Assembly: GCF_019059575.1 (NCBI RefSeq)
Contig: NW_024881501.1
Location: 1,550,001 to 1,614,000, forward strand
Reading direction: 5' to 3'
Length of the DNA: 64,000 bases
From: Amphibalanus amphitrite
Taxonomy: Eukaryota; Arthropoda; Thecostraca; Balanomorpha; Balanidae
The notes beneath the pieces were generated by a model. That model saw only the letters and a program-made list of their open reading frames with translations, searched no databases and had not been told where the DNA came from. Position 1 is the stretch's first letter, and each line of letters starts with the position of its first letter. Below are positions 11,362 through 21,877 of this stretch, one piece after another. Both the position numbers and the translations under genes were made by a program.

Positions 11362-12228
11362 CAGGGGTGTAATTTTATATCTCTTTGTGGGGGCATATGC
11401 ACCCACAATCCTGAATTATGTATGCCCACACAATGATGAAAATGCACCCACAAGTCTTTTACAAGGCTGCAAGCGTCCTTTCGAGAGTTCGGTGCCCTTC
11501 GCATGCTCTAACGGCGTCCTCCTGACCGTCTCGCGTTCATGGATAATATAGCGTTTTTAATCACTCGGCGCCCTTCTGGGAGAACGGCGCACTTTTGACA
11601 GCACCGCGCCATTCTCATGGTCTAACGGCGCCCTCCTGACCGTCTCGCGTCCTTAGGTCTCTGTTCACCGTGCATCCCTCGACTGTTCGGCGCCCTTCTG
11701 GCCTCTCAGCGCCCCTGAACCACATATAGCGTTTTCAATCACTCGGCACCCTTTTACGAGAATGGCGCCCTTTTCATGATCTCAATGCGCCCTCGTAACC
11801 ATCTGGCGTCCCCACGTCCCCACCAACGTAGCACTACTGACTGTGCGGCGCCCTTCTGGCCTCTTAGCGCCCCTGGACCACATAGCGTTTTCAATCACTC
11901 GGCGCCCTCCCAAGAGAATGGCGCCCTTTTCATCGTCTCACGGCGCCCTCGTAAGTCGTAACCGTCTGGTGCCTCCACATTTGGTGCCCCTCCTACTGGA
12001 TGGCGCCCTCTACAGCTTTTTACGTCCTTCCGGTCAGTTTCCACTTTTAAGCGTGTATTTGCTAAGTCAGACACGTCACTTGAAGCGCCATTCGGCTAGC
12101 AATGTTATCAAATTCGGTGTTAATTTAGGCTCCCACATAAAGAATATCTATCGCGCCCCAAAACGGCCTGGCGCCGGGCGCCCCTACAGCTGGGCACCCA
12201 CAATCATTTTAGGAAAATTACACCCCTG
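11362..12228. mobile_element. hAT-type element CAGGGGTGTAATTTT, nested inside another hAT-type element
   Basis: The ends are CAGGGGTGTAATTTT and AAAATTACACCCCTG, with 8-bp duplications CCCGTATG at 11354-11361 and 12229-12236. The interior (about 11470-12010) is built from degenerate GGCGCCCTCCTGACCG-type repeats. A partial relative in the reverse direction lies at about 23985-24420. Confidence 0.9.
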
Positions 12229-12404
12229 CCCGTATGTGTGGTTAACTTTAAGCTGATCCCCAAGTACCTATGTGTTTGTCTCTTCCTTATTCTCGTTTGA
12301 TAAATTCCATTAATCCTACATGTAACAAATTACCAAGAAGCCATCGCATGGTACTAATCAGTGGCGAATCCCAGGGTGGAGGTCACATGGGTCATGACTT
12401 AGGG

Positions 12405-12945
12405 CATGGGGTCACCACATGCCTGCCAGGAGCACCACAGGCCTGACAGCCGACAGGGGCACCACAGGCCCGCCAGGGGTACCATAGGCCTAGCAGGGGC
12501 ACCACGGGCCTGTCAGTGGCACCACAGGCCTGTCAGGAGCACCATCGGCCTAGCAAAAGCACTACAGGTCTTCCAGGGGCACCACAGACCTGCCAGGGGC
12601 ACCAGAGGCCTGCCAGGGGCACTATCGGATTCGCAGGGGAACCACCGGCCTCGCAAGGGCACCATGGGCCTGTCAAGGGCACCACAAGCCTGTCGTTGGC
12701 AATTTAGGATTGTCAGAGGCACCACAAACCTGTCAAGGGCACCTGCGTTCTAACAGGGGCACCGAAAACCTGCCAAGGCCCAGGGACACCACAGGCTTAG
12801 CAAGGACACCACAGGCCTGTCAGGGCCCATGGGCACCTAAGTCATGTCAGGGCCCACCGTAGGCTTGTCAGGGGGCAGGGTAGGTAGGTACCACAGTCTT
12901 TCCAGGGGCATCAGCGGCCTAGCAGGTGCAGGGGCACTAGTCATC
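12405..12945. repeat. minisatellite, ~20-bp unit AGGGGCACCACAGGCCTGTC
   Basis: More than twenty degenerate tandem units of about 19-21 bp lie within the hAT-type element. The open frames across it (for example at 12406-12753) are products of the repeat and are not genes. Confidence 0.85.
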
Positions 12946-13847
12946 ACATGACTAACCAAAAATAAAGAAAATAAAAAAAAACTGAAAATAGGGCACCACC
13001 AAAATTAAGTGGCCGAAATCCGTTGAGGTTTTAATTTTGGGCATAGGTAGGGGCACCACTTCGATTCATGGCCCTCCCCTTGGAGTTTTCCCCGAATCTG
13101 CCCCTAGTACTAATACATCAAATTTAAGGGGGGCACCTTGCTATTGGTGCCCCCCTTGCAGAATTCAAGGGGGGGCACGGTGCCCCGGTGCCCCCCCCCG
13201 TTCCGCCGCCTATGCTTTGGCCCCTAGAGGCATTCAAAGTTTTTTGGGGGAAGGGGAACCCCCTTAGATTTTCATAAAAACTGGTCCTTTTGTACAGTTT
13301 TGGACGCTGATTCCAATGGTGAAGACTGTTTTTCGCCACATATTATACTTTGGCCTCAAGAGGCATTCAAAGTTTTTTGGGGGCGAAGGGGGACCCCCTT
13401 AGATTTAAAAAAAAAACTGGTCCATGAGTACAGGTTTGGACGCTGATTCCAATGGTGAAGTCTGTTTTTCGCCACATATTATACTTTGGCCCCTAGAGGC
13501 ATTCAAAGTTTTTTTTTGGGGGGGGGGAAGGGGGACCCCCTTAGATTTTCATAAAAACTGGTTCATGTGTACAGTTTTGGACGCTGATTCCAATGGTGAA
13601 GTCTGTTTTTCGCCACATATTAGTACACATGGACCAGTTTTTATGAAAATCTAAGGGGGTCCCCCTTCGCCCCCAAAAAACTTTGAATGCCTCTAGGGGC
13701 CAAAGTATAATATGTGGCGAAAAACAGACTTCACCATTGGAATCAGCGTCCAAAACTGTACACATGGACCAGTTTTTATGAAAATCTAAGGGGGTCCGAA
13801 TGTGATTCTGAAAGTGAATCTGAATCTGAGGCTGTCTTGACAGACGT

Positions 13848-13856
13848 GTTCTTTTT
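13848..13856. repeat. target site duplication, right, of foldback element 1
   Basis: GTTCTTTTT directly follows the right tip GACAGACGT and matches 6441-6449 exactly. Confidence 0.9.
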
Positions 13857-14007
13857 TTCCTTCCGTCCCTCCGTCCTTTTTCTTTATAAGAATGGCTTCC
13901 ACACCGACCAGTACTCCCCTTACCGCCCAACCCGCCCCTCGCCGCCCAACCCGCCCCTCAGCGCCCAGTCCTCCCGGTCCTCACAGCCCAGTCCTCCCAG
14001 TCCTCAC

Positions 14008-14185
14008 CGTTCGGCGAGGCAGCCGAGCGTGGCGGGCAGCCGGAAGCCGTGGCGGCCCCTGCGGCACGTGTCCGCCGCCTCCCGCACCGACATGGCCACG
14101 CCCTCTGGGAAGTCCTCCGGCAGACACTCGTTGTCCTCGAAGAAGAGCAGCGCCGAGCCGGGAGGGCCGGCGGCGCCGGACAGCT
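14008..14185 (-). CDS. internal exon 2 of a secreted cysteine-containing protein
   Basis: On the minus strand a 178-nt exon is bounded by the acceptor ...gtgcccgcag (phase 1) and the donor CG/gtgagg (phase 2). It encodes about 59 residues starting ELSGAAGPPGSALLFFED and ending GFRLPATLGCLAE. Three cysteines are present (in NECLPEDF, ADTCRRG and LGCLAE). The phase-1 acceptor fits the phase-1 donor of the signal-peptide exon at 16064-15989, and the split codon becomes Glu. I do not recognise the family. The third exon should lie further left; the 7.4-kb foldback element begins 160 bp downstream, so it probably sits in this gene's next intron. Confidence 0.6.
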
Positions 14186-14280
14186 CTGCGGGCACCGCGG
14201 CACAGCGGTCAGAGCGCTGACAGCAGGCGGATCAGCAGGCGCTGACTATAAGACGGCTCAGAGCGGGTCCGGCCGCCGGG

Positions 14281-14530
14281 GACACTGGGCAGGTCAGTAG
14301 GAGGACTGGGGACACTGGGCAGGTCAGTAGGACTGGGGACACTGGACAGGTTAGTAGGAGGACTGGGACACTGGGCAGGTCAGTAGGAGGACTAGGGACA
14401 CTGGACAGGTCAGTAGGAGGACTGGGGACACTGGGCAGGTCAGTATAGGACTTAGGAGGACTGGGGATACTGGGCAGGTCAGTATAGGACTTAGGAGGAC
14501 TGGGGATACTGGGCAGGTCAGTAGGAGGGC
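14281..14530. repeat. minisatellite, ~30-bp unit
   Basis: Around eight degenerate units of GGCAGGTCAGTAGGAGGACTGGGGACACT type. It lies in the inferred first intron of the minus-strand secreted gene. Confidence 0.85.
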
Positions 14531-14729
14531 TGGGGCTGAAGCCAAAAGCCGTTGAATGGTCTAGATCGATGCTCTGGCGGGAAATGTGTTTTTTTTTCAC
14601 GAAAATTGGGCCTACACTGCTTAATGCGGAAAGCGGCAAAAGCGTGTTATATGCTTTAGAACACTTAAGTGCCTAAACGTTTTGTATTTCTGCTAATGCC
14701 TTCAACATCAAGTCTGTTATGTCTTTTAA

Positions 14730-15631
14730 CCCTCGACCGCACATGGGGGGGGGGGGTGGTTGCCACCCCCTCCCCAGGTAGTCTTTCTGCTCTGCACTCA
14801 ACATTTTTAGAGCTAGAGGGCTGATTTTTCGTATAGCTGCTCCTCTATCATTTCTTGATGTCCACTGAAAATTTGAAGCTTCTGTGATTTTTGGTTTCGG
14901 AGATATGACCTTGTTTTTTCAGGTCATGTCATGACCCAAATGGCCAATTCTCAACATCTTGCGTTTGCCATGGGCCTTGTGAGCTTTTGACACCCTGATT
15001 TCGGCCTTTTTTGCCAGTCTTACCTCCCACCTATCATGGAACATGTTGTTCGACGATGTACAGGGGTCAAGGTCAGGGTCAAGGTCAACCTAGGTCATCT
15101 AAGATAATTGCGTTTTAGGCAAGCTGAATTTACTTTTTGTGAAGTTTTTTGACTGCATTTTGGTAAAAGCTTCTCAGATCATGATTTCATGTAATATGGA
15201 CCCAAAAACAATCGGTGCACACATCAGTATACACACAGACACACACAGACATACAAACACATATTATTGACCTTGACCTAACTTGACCTGAAATGACCTC
15301 AGCAGCAAAATTCTGGTCGGGTAGTGTGACAAAGAGGTTCTAGCTGGCTTGGCACCAGAAAACGGCATCGTCATCGGTATATGATAAGCAGCGCACTTGA
15401 TATCCAACGGTGACCCAAAACAGCAACATTTTTTAGTTTGACCTGACCTGGAAGGTCAATGACTGACCTGAGAAGGTAAAACTGGGTATCATTGGATTCG
15501 TCTCTTCCCAAAGAATCTTTTTGGTCTTTACCGCTAAGCTCTATCTCCAACAGGAACGAAATGGCGCGGGGGGGTGGCAACCCCCCCCCCATGTGCGTTC
15601 TAGGATGGGAAAATGGCATGTGCGGGCGAGG
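14730..15631. mobile_element. TTAA-flanked piggyBac-like non-autonomous element
   Basis: The left tip CCCTCGACCGCACATGGGGG follows TTAA (14726-14729). The right side is the inverted tip ...CATGTGCGGGCGAGGG followed by GTAA, a decayed TTAA. G-tract/TGGTTGCCA/C-tract hairpins lie inside each end. AGGTCA-type repeats lie at 15060-15100, 15270-15300 and 15440-15475. The element sits within the inferred intron between 15989 and 14185. Confidence 0.75.
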
Positions 15632-15794
15632 GTAACGTCTTGGAATTAGTCGACGCCAACTACAAAGTACTATCTGAAGTGTTATTTTTTAATGGCGGCT
15701 TTCGGTGTCGTAACAGCCAGCTACTCTATAGCCTATACAAAAGTACTTTTGGCGTCACTAATGAACTAATTGCTAGTCATTTGACACTTGGGGT

Positions 15795-15960
15795 TACCTG
15801 AGGTGGTCGCGGTGGTTACCGGGGGTGGTTACCGGAGGTGGTCGCGGTGGTTACCGGGGTTGGTTATCTGGGGTGGCGGCGGTGGCTACCGGAGGTGGTT
15901 TACGGAGGTGGTGGTGGTGGATACCTGAGGTGGTGGCGGTGGTTACCGGGTACCGGTGGG
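15795..15960. repeat. minisatellite, ~12-bp unit GGTGGTTACCGG
   Basis: Degenerate tandem GGTGG/TACCGG units. On the minus strand they begin about 30 bases after the splice donor of exon 1. Confidence 0.8.
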
Positions 15961-15988
15961 GACTGGTAGGGGGACGGGGGTCGCTCAC

Positions 15989-16064
15989 CTGCGGCTGTGC
16001 CCAGCAGGACGAGCAGGGCCAGTGAGCTGAACAGCGGCATCGCTCTGCCTCCCGCGGCCGCCAT
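15989..16064 (-). CDS. exon 1 (signal peptide) of a secreted protein
   Basis: The ATG at 16064 opens 25 codons plus one base, ending at the donor G/gtgagc (15988-15987). The product MAAAGGRAMPLFSSLALLVL followed by LGTAA is a typical signal peptide. A second in-frame Met at 16040 could also serve as start. The phase-1 end joins the exon at 14185-14008, giving ...GTAA-E-LSGAAG, a plausible signal-peptidase region. The inferred intron is ~1.8 kb and holds a TTAA element and two minisatellites. Confidence 0.65.
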
Positions 16065-16097
16065 CGTGCCACTCTGCCCGGCCGACCGTCACGGCGC

Positions 16098-16104
16098 GTT
16101 ATAT
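16098..16104 (-). promoter_or_regulatory. TATA-like box upstream of exon 1
   Basis: ATATAA occurs on the minus strand about 35 bases before the ATG at 16064. This implies a very short leader or a start site close to the ATG. No confirmed initiator is seen. Confidence 0.35.
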
Positions 16105-16603
16105 CGTGACGCCGCCGACCGGCAGCGGACGCCGCGCTGGTCGTAACACAGCCCCCCCCCCCCCTCCCGTCGGCGCCGGCGGGACAGGGGACCGGCTCGG
16201 TGCGGTGCTCCCAAACGAGCCCCGATGGGCGGGGGCGGGCGCCGGTCGAATGGGTGACGAGTCGGCTGCAAATCGGCCGTGTGTTGCAGCTCATTCCGGC
16301 CAGCGGGTGGTGCGGTGTGGACCCCTCCCCTCCCCTCCCCAAACGGCTGGTGGGGGGTCACGCAGTGACGGGGGGCAGGTGACCCTCTGTCCAGTGTCGG
16401 TGACCCACCACACACCGGATGGTGCGACGGGGGCGGGACGGTATGATGAAGTAGTCACAGACGCAGGCCTATTGTACATACGTATGGCAGGGCTATCAGC
16501 TAAACCTTGCAGCAGCCAGCACTGCAGCATGGCAAATGGCCAAACGGTGATGACAGGCGCCTCTCTTGTATGATAACTAGTGTAATTCATTTACCACCAG
16601 TAT

Positions 16604-17300
16604 AACGCCTTTTGGGGCGACTGACGGAGCGAGCGAGAGGGTGGGCCTTGCACGTGCGAAATTGCGAGGGGGTACCTCTAACTGACTTGTGCACGGCACC
16701 CTACTAGCCGGTCTCTAGCGATGGGCCAAATTTGAGCACAATCGGCCCAGCCGTTCTCGAGATCTGGGAGCGGCACCATGCACGTGCGCACGTGCAAAAT
16801 GGGTCCCAACTGACTTGTGCAGTGTGCACGGCACCCTACTAACTGCTCCGTAACCGTGTACCAAATTCGAGCGCAATCGGTCCAGCCGTTCTCGAGATCT
16901 GGAATCGACCCCTGCACGTGCGCACGTGCAGCAGCACCCCAACTCTGGCACATGGATATGCATTGCCTAGTGGGTGCCTACCTACATGCCAACTTTCAGC
17001 GCAATCGGCCCAGTAGTTACCGAGATATTGCAACTATTACAAAAGTGACACCTCTTCGTTTAGCATGTGGCACGTGCATAAGGGGTCACCCACATGCATC
17101 GGGAATAGTCTAATACTTGGTAGAAGGAATGAAGCTACCCTACAAAAATTACCGCATGCAAATCGGTCAAGTGGTTGCTGAAATATAGGCCTCGCAAAAC
17201 CGTGACCACGGCCGGCCGGCCGGCCGCTCATACTCAGAAATTTCCGTTAATCTAAGGAAAGACTACGCTCGCTTCGCTCGCTCCGTAATTACTATTATAC
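16604..17300. repeat. GGAGCGAGCGAG-ended repeat element, copy 1
   Basis: It begins TTTTGGGGCGACTGACGGAG and ends in the inverted CTCGCTCCGTAAT. Inside is a ~145-bp sub-unit in two copies (about 16680-16810 and 16805-16935). The sub-unit carries CACGTGCGCACGTG palindromes and 'caatcggcccagccgttctc' phrases, and the element ends with a GGCCGGCC run. The second copy is at 17450-18135. Confidence 0.8.
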
Positions 17301-17337
17301 AGCGCCAAATCAAGCGTCGAACCTTGCAAGAACTTTA

Positions 17338-18676
17338 ACCCGCGTCCCACTCGGGGAAGCAGAATCTGCCCCCCCCCTCCCGTTTTTCGCTAATAACTTC
17401 TAAACGCGTTAAGCCGACGACGTCAAACTTTCAGTACCTTACCAGTAAAACGCCTTTTGGGGCGACTAACGGAGCAAGCGAGAGGGTGGGCCTTGCACGT
17501 GCGAAGTTGCGAGGGGGTACCTCCAACTGACTTGTGCACGGCACCCTACTAACCGGTCTCTAGCGATGTGCCAAATTTGGGCACAATCGGCCCAGCCGTT
17601 CTCGAGATCTGGAAGCGGCACCCTGCACGTGCGCACGTGCAAAATGGGTCCCAACTGACTTGTGCACGGCACCCTACTAACCGGTCCCTAACTGTGTACC
17701 AAATTTGAGCGCAATCGGCCGAGCCGTTCTCGAGTTCTGGAAACGACCCCTGCACGTGCGCACGTGCAGCAGCACCCCAACTCTGGCACATGGATATGCA
17801 GTGCCTAGTGGGTGCCTACCTACATGCCAACTTTCAGCGCAATCGGCCAAGTAGTTACCGAGATATTGCAACAATTACAAAACTGACACCTCTTCGTTTT
17901 GCACGTGGCACGTGCATAAGGGGTCACCCACATGCATCGGGAATAGTCCAATACTTGGTAGAAGGAATGAAGCTACCCTACAAAAATTACTGCGTGTAAA
18001 TCGGTCAAGTGGTTGCTGAGATATAAGCCTCGCAAAAGCGTGACCACGGCCGGCCGGCCGGCCGGCCGGCCGCTCATACTCAGAAATTTCCGTTAATCTA
18101 AGGAAAGACTACGCTCGCTTCGCTCGCTCCGTAATCATACATCAATTTAACACGTTTCCTGAAAATTTGAGCGAAATCCGTCAGATCTTTTTTTAGAAAA
18201 TAACGTTTAAGTGACGTCATGTCACGCCATTTTCGCTTCAAAAACCGCAAAACTTCAAACAACGCTAACGTTTTCATTTCTAAAGGAATCAAGACGCAAC
18301 AAAAAGGTTATACGTTATTCTACTTTTTCTATCAAATGCCTATCTCGGTATTTTGGAAATGTTGGATTTAAGCCCATTTTTTCTTAAAAAAAACTGACTT
18401 TTGGGGGAAAATCAATAGAAGATCCAAATTTTTAGCATATCGAAAAAGCCGGAATAGGTTAGAGAAGTAGTCTGTGCAGCGTCCAACTACCTACCAATTT
18501 TTAGAAGAATCGGTTCAAAAATGTGGGAGTCAATCAAAAATTTATGACGTCACGACACACAAAATTTTCGAAAAATTAGTTTTTGGAAGTTCTAGATCTC
18601 CTACGCCTACGGAAACAAAAATAGCACCATTCGATTTGCCGTGAAAACCTGCATCAGAGAGACACCTTTTTAGGTC
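17338..18676. mobile_element. TTAA-type element, left part, interrupted
   Basis: It starts with TTAA and CCCGCGTCCCACTCGGGG. It follows the order of the intact relative at 4419-5602, including 'ctttcagtacctt', 'acatcaattt', 'aggaatcaagacg' and 'cacctttttagg'. It is cut at ~17446 by copy 2 of the GGAGCGAGCGAG element and at 18677 by the next TTAA element. That site corresponds to the uninterrupted 'taggccttaacaacc' at 5056-5070. Confidence 0.65.
17450..18135. repeat. GGAGCGAGCGAG-ended repeat element, copy 2, nested
   Basis: A near-identical direct copy of 16604-17300, about 845 bp downstream. It is inserted in the TTAA-type element between 'cagtacctta' and 'tacatcaattt'. A longer (CCGG)n run lies at 18049-18072. 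Confidence 0.8.
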
Positions 18677-18680
18677 TTAA

Positions 18681-19629
18681 CCCTCGCACGACCAGGCCAT
18701 TTCTCATAACACGAACGACCAGGGGGGGGGGGGGTTGTTACGACCCCCCCTGGCGTTTCGAAACGGAAGGTCGTAGAGCTTAGCGGAAAAAACCAACGGA
18801 TTGCTCTCAACGAGATCTCGCGATTGGTGGTATATTTTTTGGTCCTAGGTCAACATTTGACCTACTTATGACCGGTCAAAGGTCAAATTTTCCGAAAAAA
18901 AATCAAACTTTTTCAACTTTCCGCGGCGATTGCGGCAAAACGGTGGGAGATATCGACTTGAAACCTTCACTATCGTGTTTCTTGATCAATTCTCTATCGT
19001 TTGGTATGTATTTCGTTTCCCTAGCTCTAAAAATGGCGCGTTGGGAGCGCCGGAAGTCGGCCAGGTCACAGTCGGCGGCAGAAATTCGAAAAATCAAAAT
19101 TTAAATTTTTGAAATCTGATTGTATTTTTGGATTTGGGAGGTCCATTTGCTCCCTATAGAAGCTAATATTGCTGCATATTCCCATTGAGGTGACAAGAAT
19201 TAGCAAAATAGTGGTTCGGGCGCTTTTCAAAAATAGTACCGGACGCTGTTCCTCTTGTGACGTCATAGCTCCGTGACCTGACCTGACCCGGTCAATTTTC
19301 TTGCACCACACGATAGCCAATGCTTGCCCCAACATGCATGGGAAGCTTCATCATGATCCATCAAACAATGTGGGTATCACCGGCAGAAAACCTAGGGATT
19401 CGGCGCACACGTTTGGTAACTGTCGGCCGGAGGCTGTACCTCTTATGACGTCATAACTCCGTGACCTGACATGACCCGATCAATTTTTTTTTTTCGGCAA
19501 AAGATGCGCAAAGGTTGCCCCAGAGGGTATTGAAAATTTCAGCCCGCTACGACAAGCCGTTTAGCGTGCACTTCGAAAAAACCTCAGGGGGGGGTTGATA
19601 CAACCCCCCCCCCCCAAGGCGTTCTAGGG
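18681..19629. mobile_element. TTAA-flanked element (first of three adjoining)
   Basis: It is bounded by TTAA at 18677-18680 and 19630-19633. The tips are CCCTCGCACGACC on the left and ...GGCGTTCTAGGG on the right, with G-tract/GTTGTTACGAC/C-tract hairpins. It has no transposase frame. Confidence 0.7.
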
Positions 19630-19633
19630 TTAA

Positions 19634-20797
19634 CCCTCGCCCCGTTGGGGGGGGCCATTTTGGCCCCCCCCCCCTGTGGTTTTTCCTGAATAGCAAGAAA
19701 ACGGCGGCGCGCAGCGCCGCCAAATTTTCAGTAACTTTCCGGGCATCAATTTGACACCTTCACACCAAATTTCAAGTCTTAGGTCACCTTAGGTCAGGAG
19801 TTATTGAGGTCAAACTGAGGTCATGTTCGAGCAAAAATGAGCAAAAAACATGCAATCTTGAAACGCTCACCAAATCTACAGTTATCAAGCAATTTCAAAG
19901 TTCTTTATATGGTCTAATAGACAAAAAGCGGCGCTACAAAAGTGCTATCTCGGATTTTCAAAATTTTGGGTTTTTGACCCAAAAAAATTCAAAAAATTGA
20001 TTTTTTTAGAAAAACTAAAAAAAAATCCAAAATTTTTCCGAATTTCGAAAAAACCGGAATATATGTGATAGTCCCTGCGCTCTTCCATATACATACCAAA
20101 TTTCAGATCGATATCTCGTTTTTTGGCCAAGTTATAGCGAAAAAACTGTTCAAAAATGATGACGTCAAATTTTTGAACTCAATTTTTAGCGATTCTAGAC
20201 CTCGTACGGCAAAACAAAGACCACCATTGAACTCCCCGTGACGAGCTGCATCGATTCGATACCCATTTTATGCAAAAATATCAACTTTGAAATTTGACCT
20301 TATTTGACCTGCCCTTGACCTGACCTTGACCAAAACGTGACCTAAGCTGGCCCCAAAGGCTGCCTGACCCACATAATCGCATTTGTCATGTAAAATGGAC
20401 CATAAAACATGTATCACACGACACTTTCATATTGTGACCCCCCAGTGACCTGACCTCAGTGACCTGACCTGGTATCAGAGACCTCAACTAGCAAAATATG
20501 TGTTTGAAGAACATTTCCCCATCGATGATTTTCAATGAAATGCATTTTACTCGATTTTACAACGCATTTCTTGAAATGCCTGTAAACGGTGAAAATTGGA
20601 CCTTTGACCTGACCTGTGACGTCATCGGTTTGACCTAGGTCAATAAAATTGGGTCACAAGGTAGTTCCCTGATAGGGCTATCCAACACCGTTTGCCGCTT
20701 GTCGCTACGTTGCGTGGTTCTCGAGATCTTAGGGGGGGCCAAAATGGCCCCCCCCCCAACGGGGCGCGTTGCTCGGCAGAGCCCAACGGGGCGCGGG
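19634..20797. mobile_element. TTAA-flanked element (second of three adjoining)
   Basis: The tips are CCCTCGCCCCGTTGGGG and the inverted CCCAACGGGGCGCGGG. TTAA lies at 19630-19633 and 20798-20801. The inner hairpin is G-tract/CCATTTTGG/C-tract. TGACCTGACC clusters lie near 20300-20340, 20445-20475 and 20600-20620. Confidence 0.8.
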
Positions 20798-20801
20798 TTA
20801 A

Positions 20802-21873
20802 CCCGCGCCCCGTAAGGGAAGCAGGGCCGAAACGGCCCCCTGTCCTTTTCCGTCGATATGTCCTAAACGGCTGCAGATATCGCCACCAAACTTTCAGGAC
20901 CCCTTCGGGCATCAAATTTACACATTTCAACAAAAAAATATTTCAGAAGCTATGATAGGTCGGCCACAAATGACGTCAGAATGACGTCATGTTCTGCCAT
21001 TTTCGACCGAAAAAAGACCTTCGCGAGAAGAGCTGTCAGGCCAACAGCTTTGAAGATACAGAACAATGATCAAGACATAAAAGGTGTAAAATTACAGGGC
21101 TACAAAACCGCTATCTAGGATTTTTGAAATTTTTGAGTTTTGACCCCTAAAAATAAAAAAGGAAGTTTTTGGATATATTGGCCAAAAAATCCAAAAAATC
21201 TGAGTTTTTAAAAACGGAATATATATGATAGTACCTACCGTCTTCTATCTGCATACCAAATTTCAGATCGATATATCTTTTTTGACCAAGTCATAGCAAA
21301 AAAAATGTTCAAAAATGATTTTCAAACTCAATTTTTGGCAATTCTAGACCACGTAGGGCAAAACAAAGACCACTATTAGACTCCCCGTGACGAGCTGCAT
21401 CGAATCGATACCCAATTCATGCAAAAATATCAACTTTCAAATTTGACCTAATTTGACCTGACCTTGACCTGACCTTGACCAGAACGTAACCTAAGCTGGC
21501 CCCAAAGGCTGCCTGAACCACATCATTGCATGTGTCATGTAAAATGACCATAAAACATGCATCACACGACACTTTCATATTGTGACCCCCAGTGACCTGA
21601 CCTCTGTGACCTGACCTGGTATCAGTGACCTCAAATATTTAAGTATGTGTTTTTGGCGAACAACTTACCGTCGATGGTTTTCAATAACTTACCAATTTAC
21701 TCGATTTCACATTTCTTGAAATGCCTTTGAACGGTGAAAATCCGACCTTTGACCTGACCTGTGACGTCATCAGTTTGACCTAGGTCAATGCAATTTGGTC
21801 ACACGGTGGTTCCTAGGTGGGGCTATCGAACGCCGTTTGAATTTTGAAAATCGGCCGGTAAATTTTCGAGATC
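20802..21873. mobile_element. TTAA-type element (third of three adjoining), interrupted
   Basis: It starts after TTAA with CCCGCGCCCCGTAAGGG. Its body is about 80% similar by eye to the element at 19634-20797. It is interrupted at 21874 by the next TTAA insertion. Its continuation 'ggggggccgaaacgg' appears after that insertion, at about 23981. Confidence 0.7.
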
Positions 21874-21877
21874 TTAA

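Larger units (their letters stand above)
11170..13214. mobile_element. hAT-type non-autonomous element, CATAGGCGGCGG family, nested
   Basis: The inverted tips are CATAGGCGGCGGAACG and CGTTCCGCCGCCTATG. The 8-bp duplication CTTTGGCC lies at 11162-11169 and 13215-13222 and is array sequence. Tips starting with CA and an 8-bp duplication are the hAT superfamily signature. The interior holds a nested hAT-type element (11362-12228), a 20-bp-type minisatellite (12405-12945) and G/C-tract ends. A 149-bp relative lies at 40717-40865. Confidence 0.9.
6450..13847. mobile_element. foldback-type transposable element 1 built of ~135-bp tandem units
   Basis: The left tip is ACGTCTGTCAAGACAGCC and the right tip is its inverted copy, with a 9-bp duplication on both sides. 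After a ~45-bp unique end (the 'cagattcactttcagaatcac' stretch), the element is a tandem array of a ~135-bp unit. The unit contains 'ccatgtgtacagttttgga' and 'ctttggcccctagaggcat'. Units run in plus direction to about 13622 and in minus direction from there to the right end, so the right arm is only ~225 bp. A secondary period of ~800 bp (six units) is visible at about 7850, 8650 and 9450. Three other elements are inserted (6862, 9843 and 11170). No transposase frame is present. The 9-bp duplication and repeat-built arms match Foldback or Mutator-like elements in general form. Confidence 0.9.

Noticed and set aside
12406-12753. 115-codon frame over the 20-bp minisatellite
   Set aside because: It is a repeat-derived low-complexity frame.
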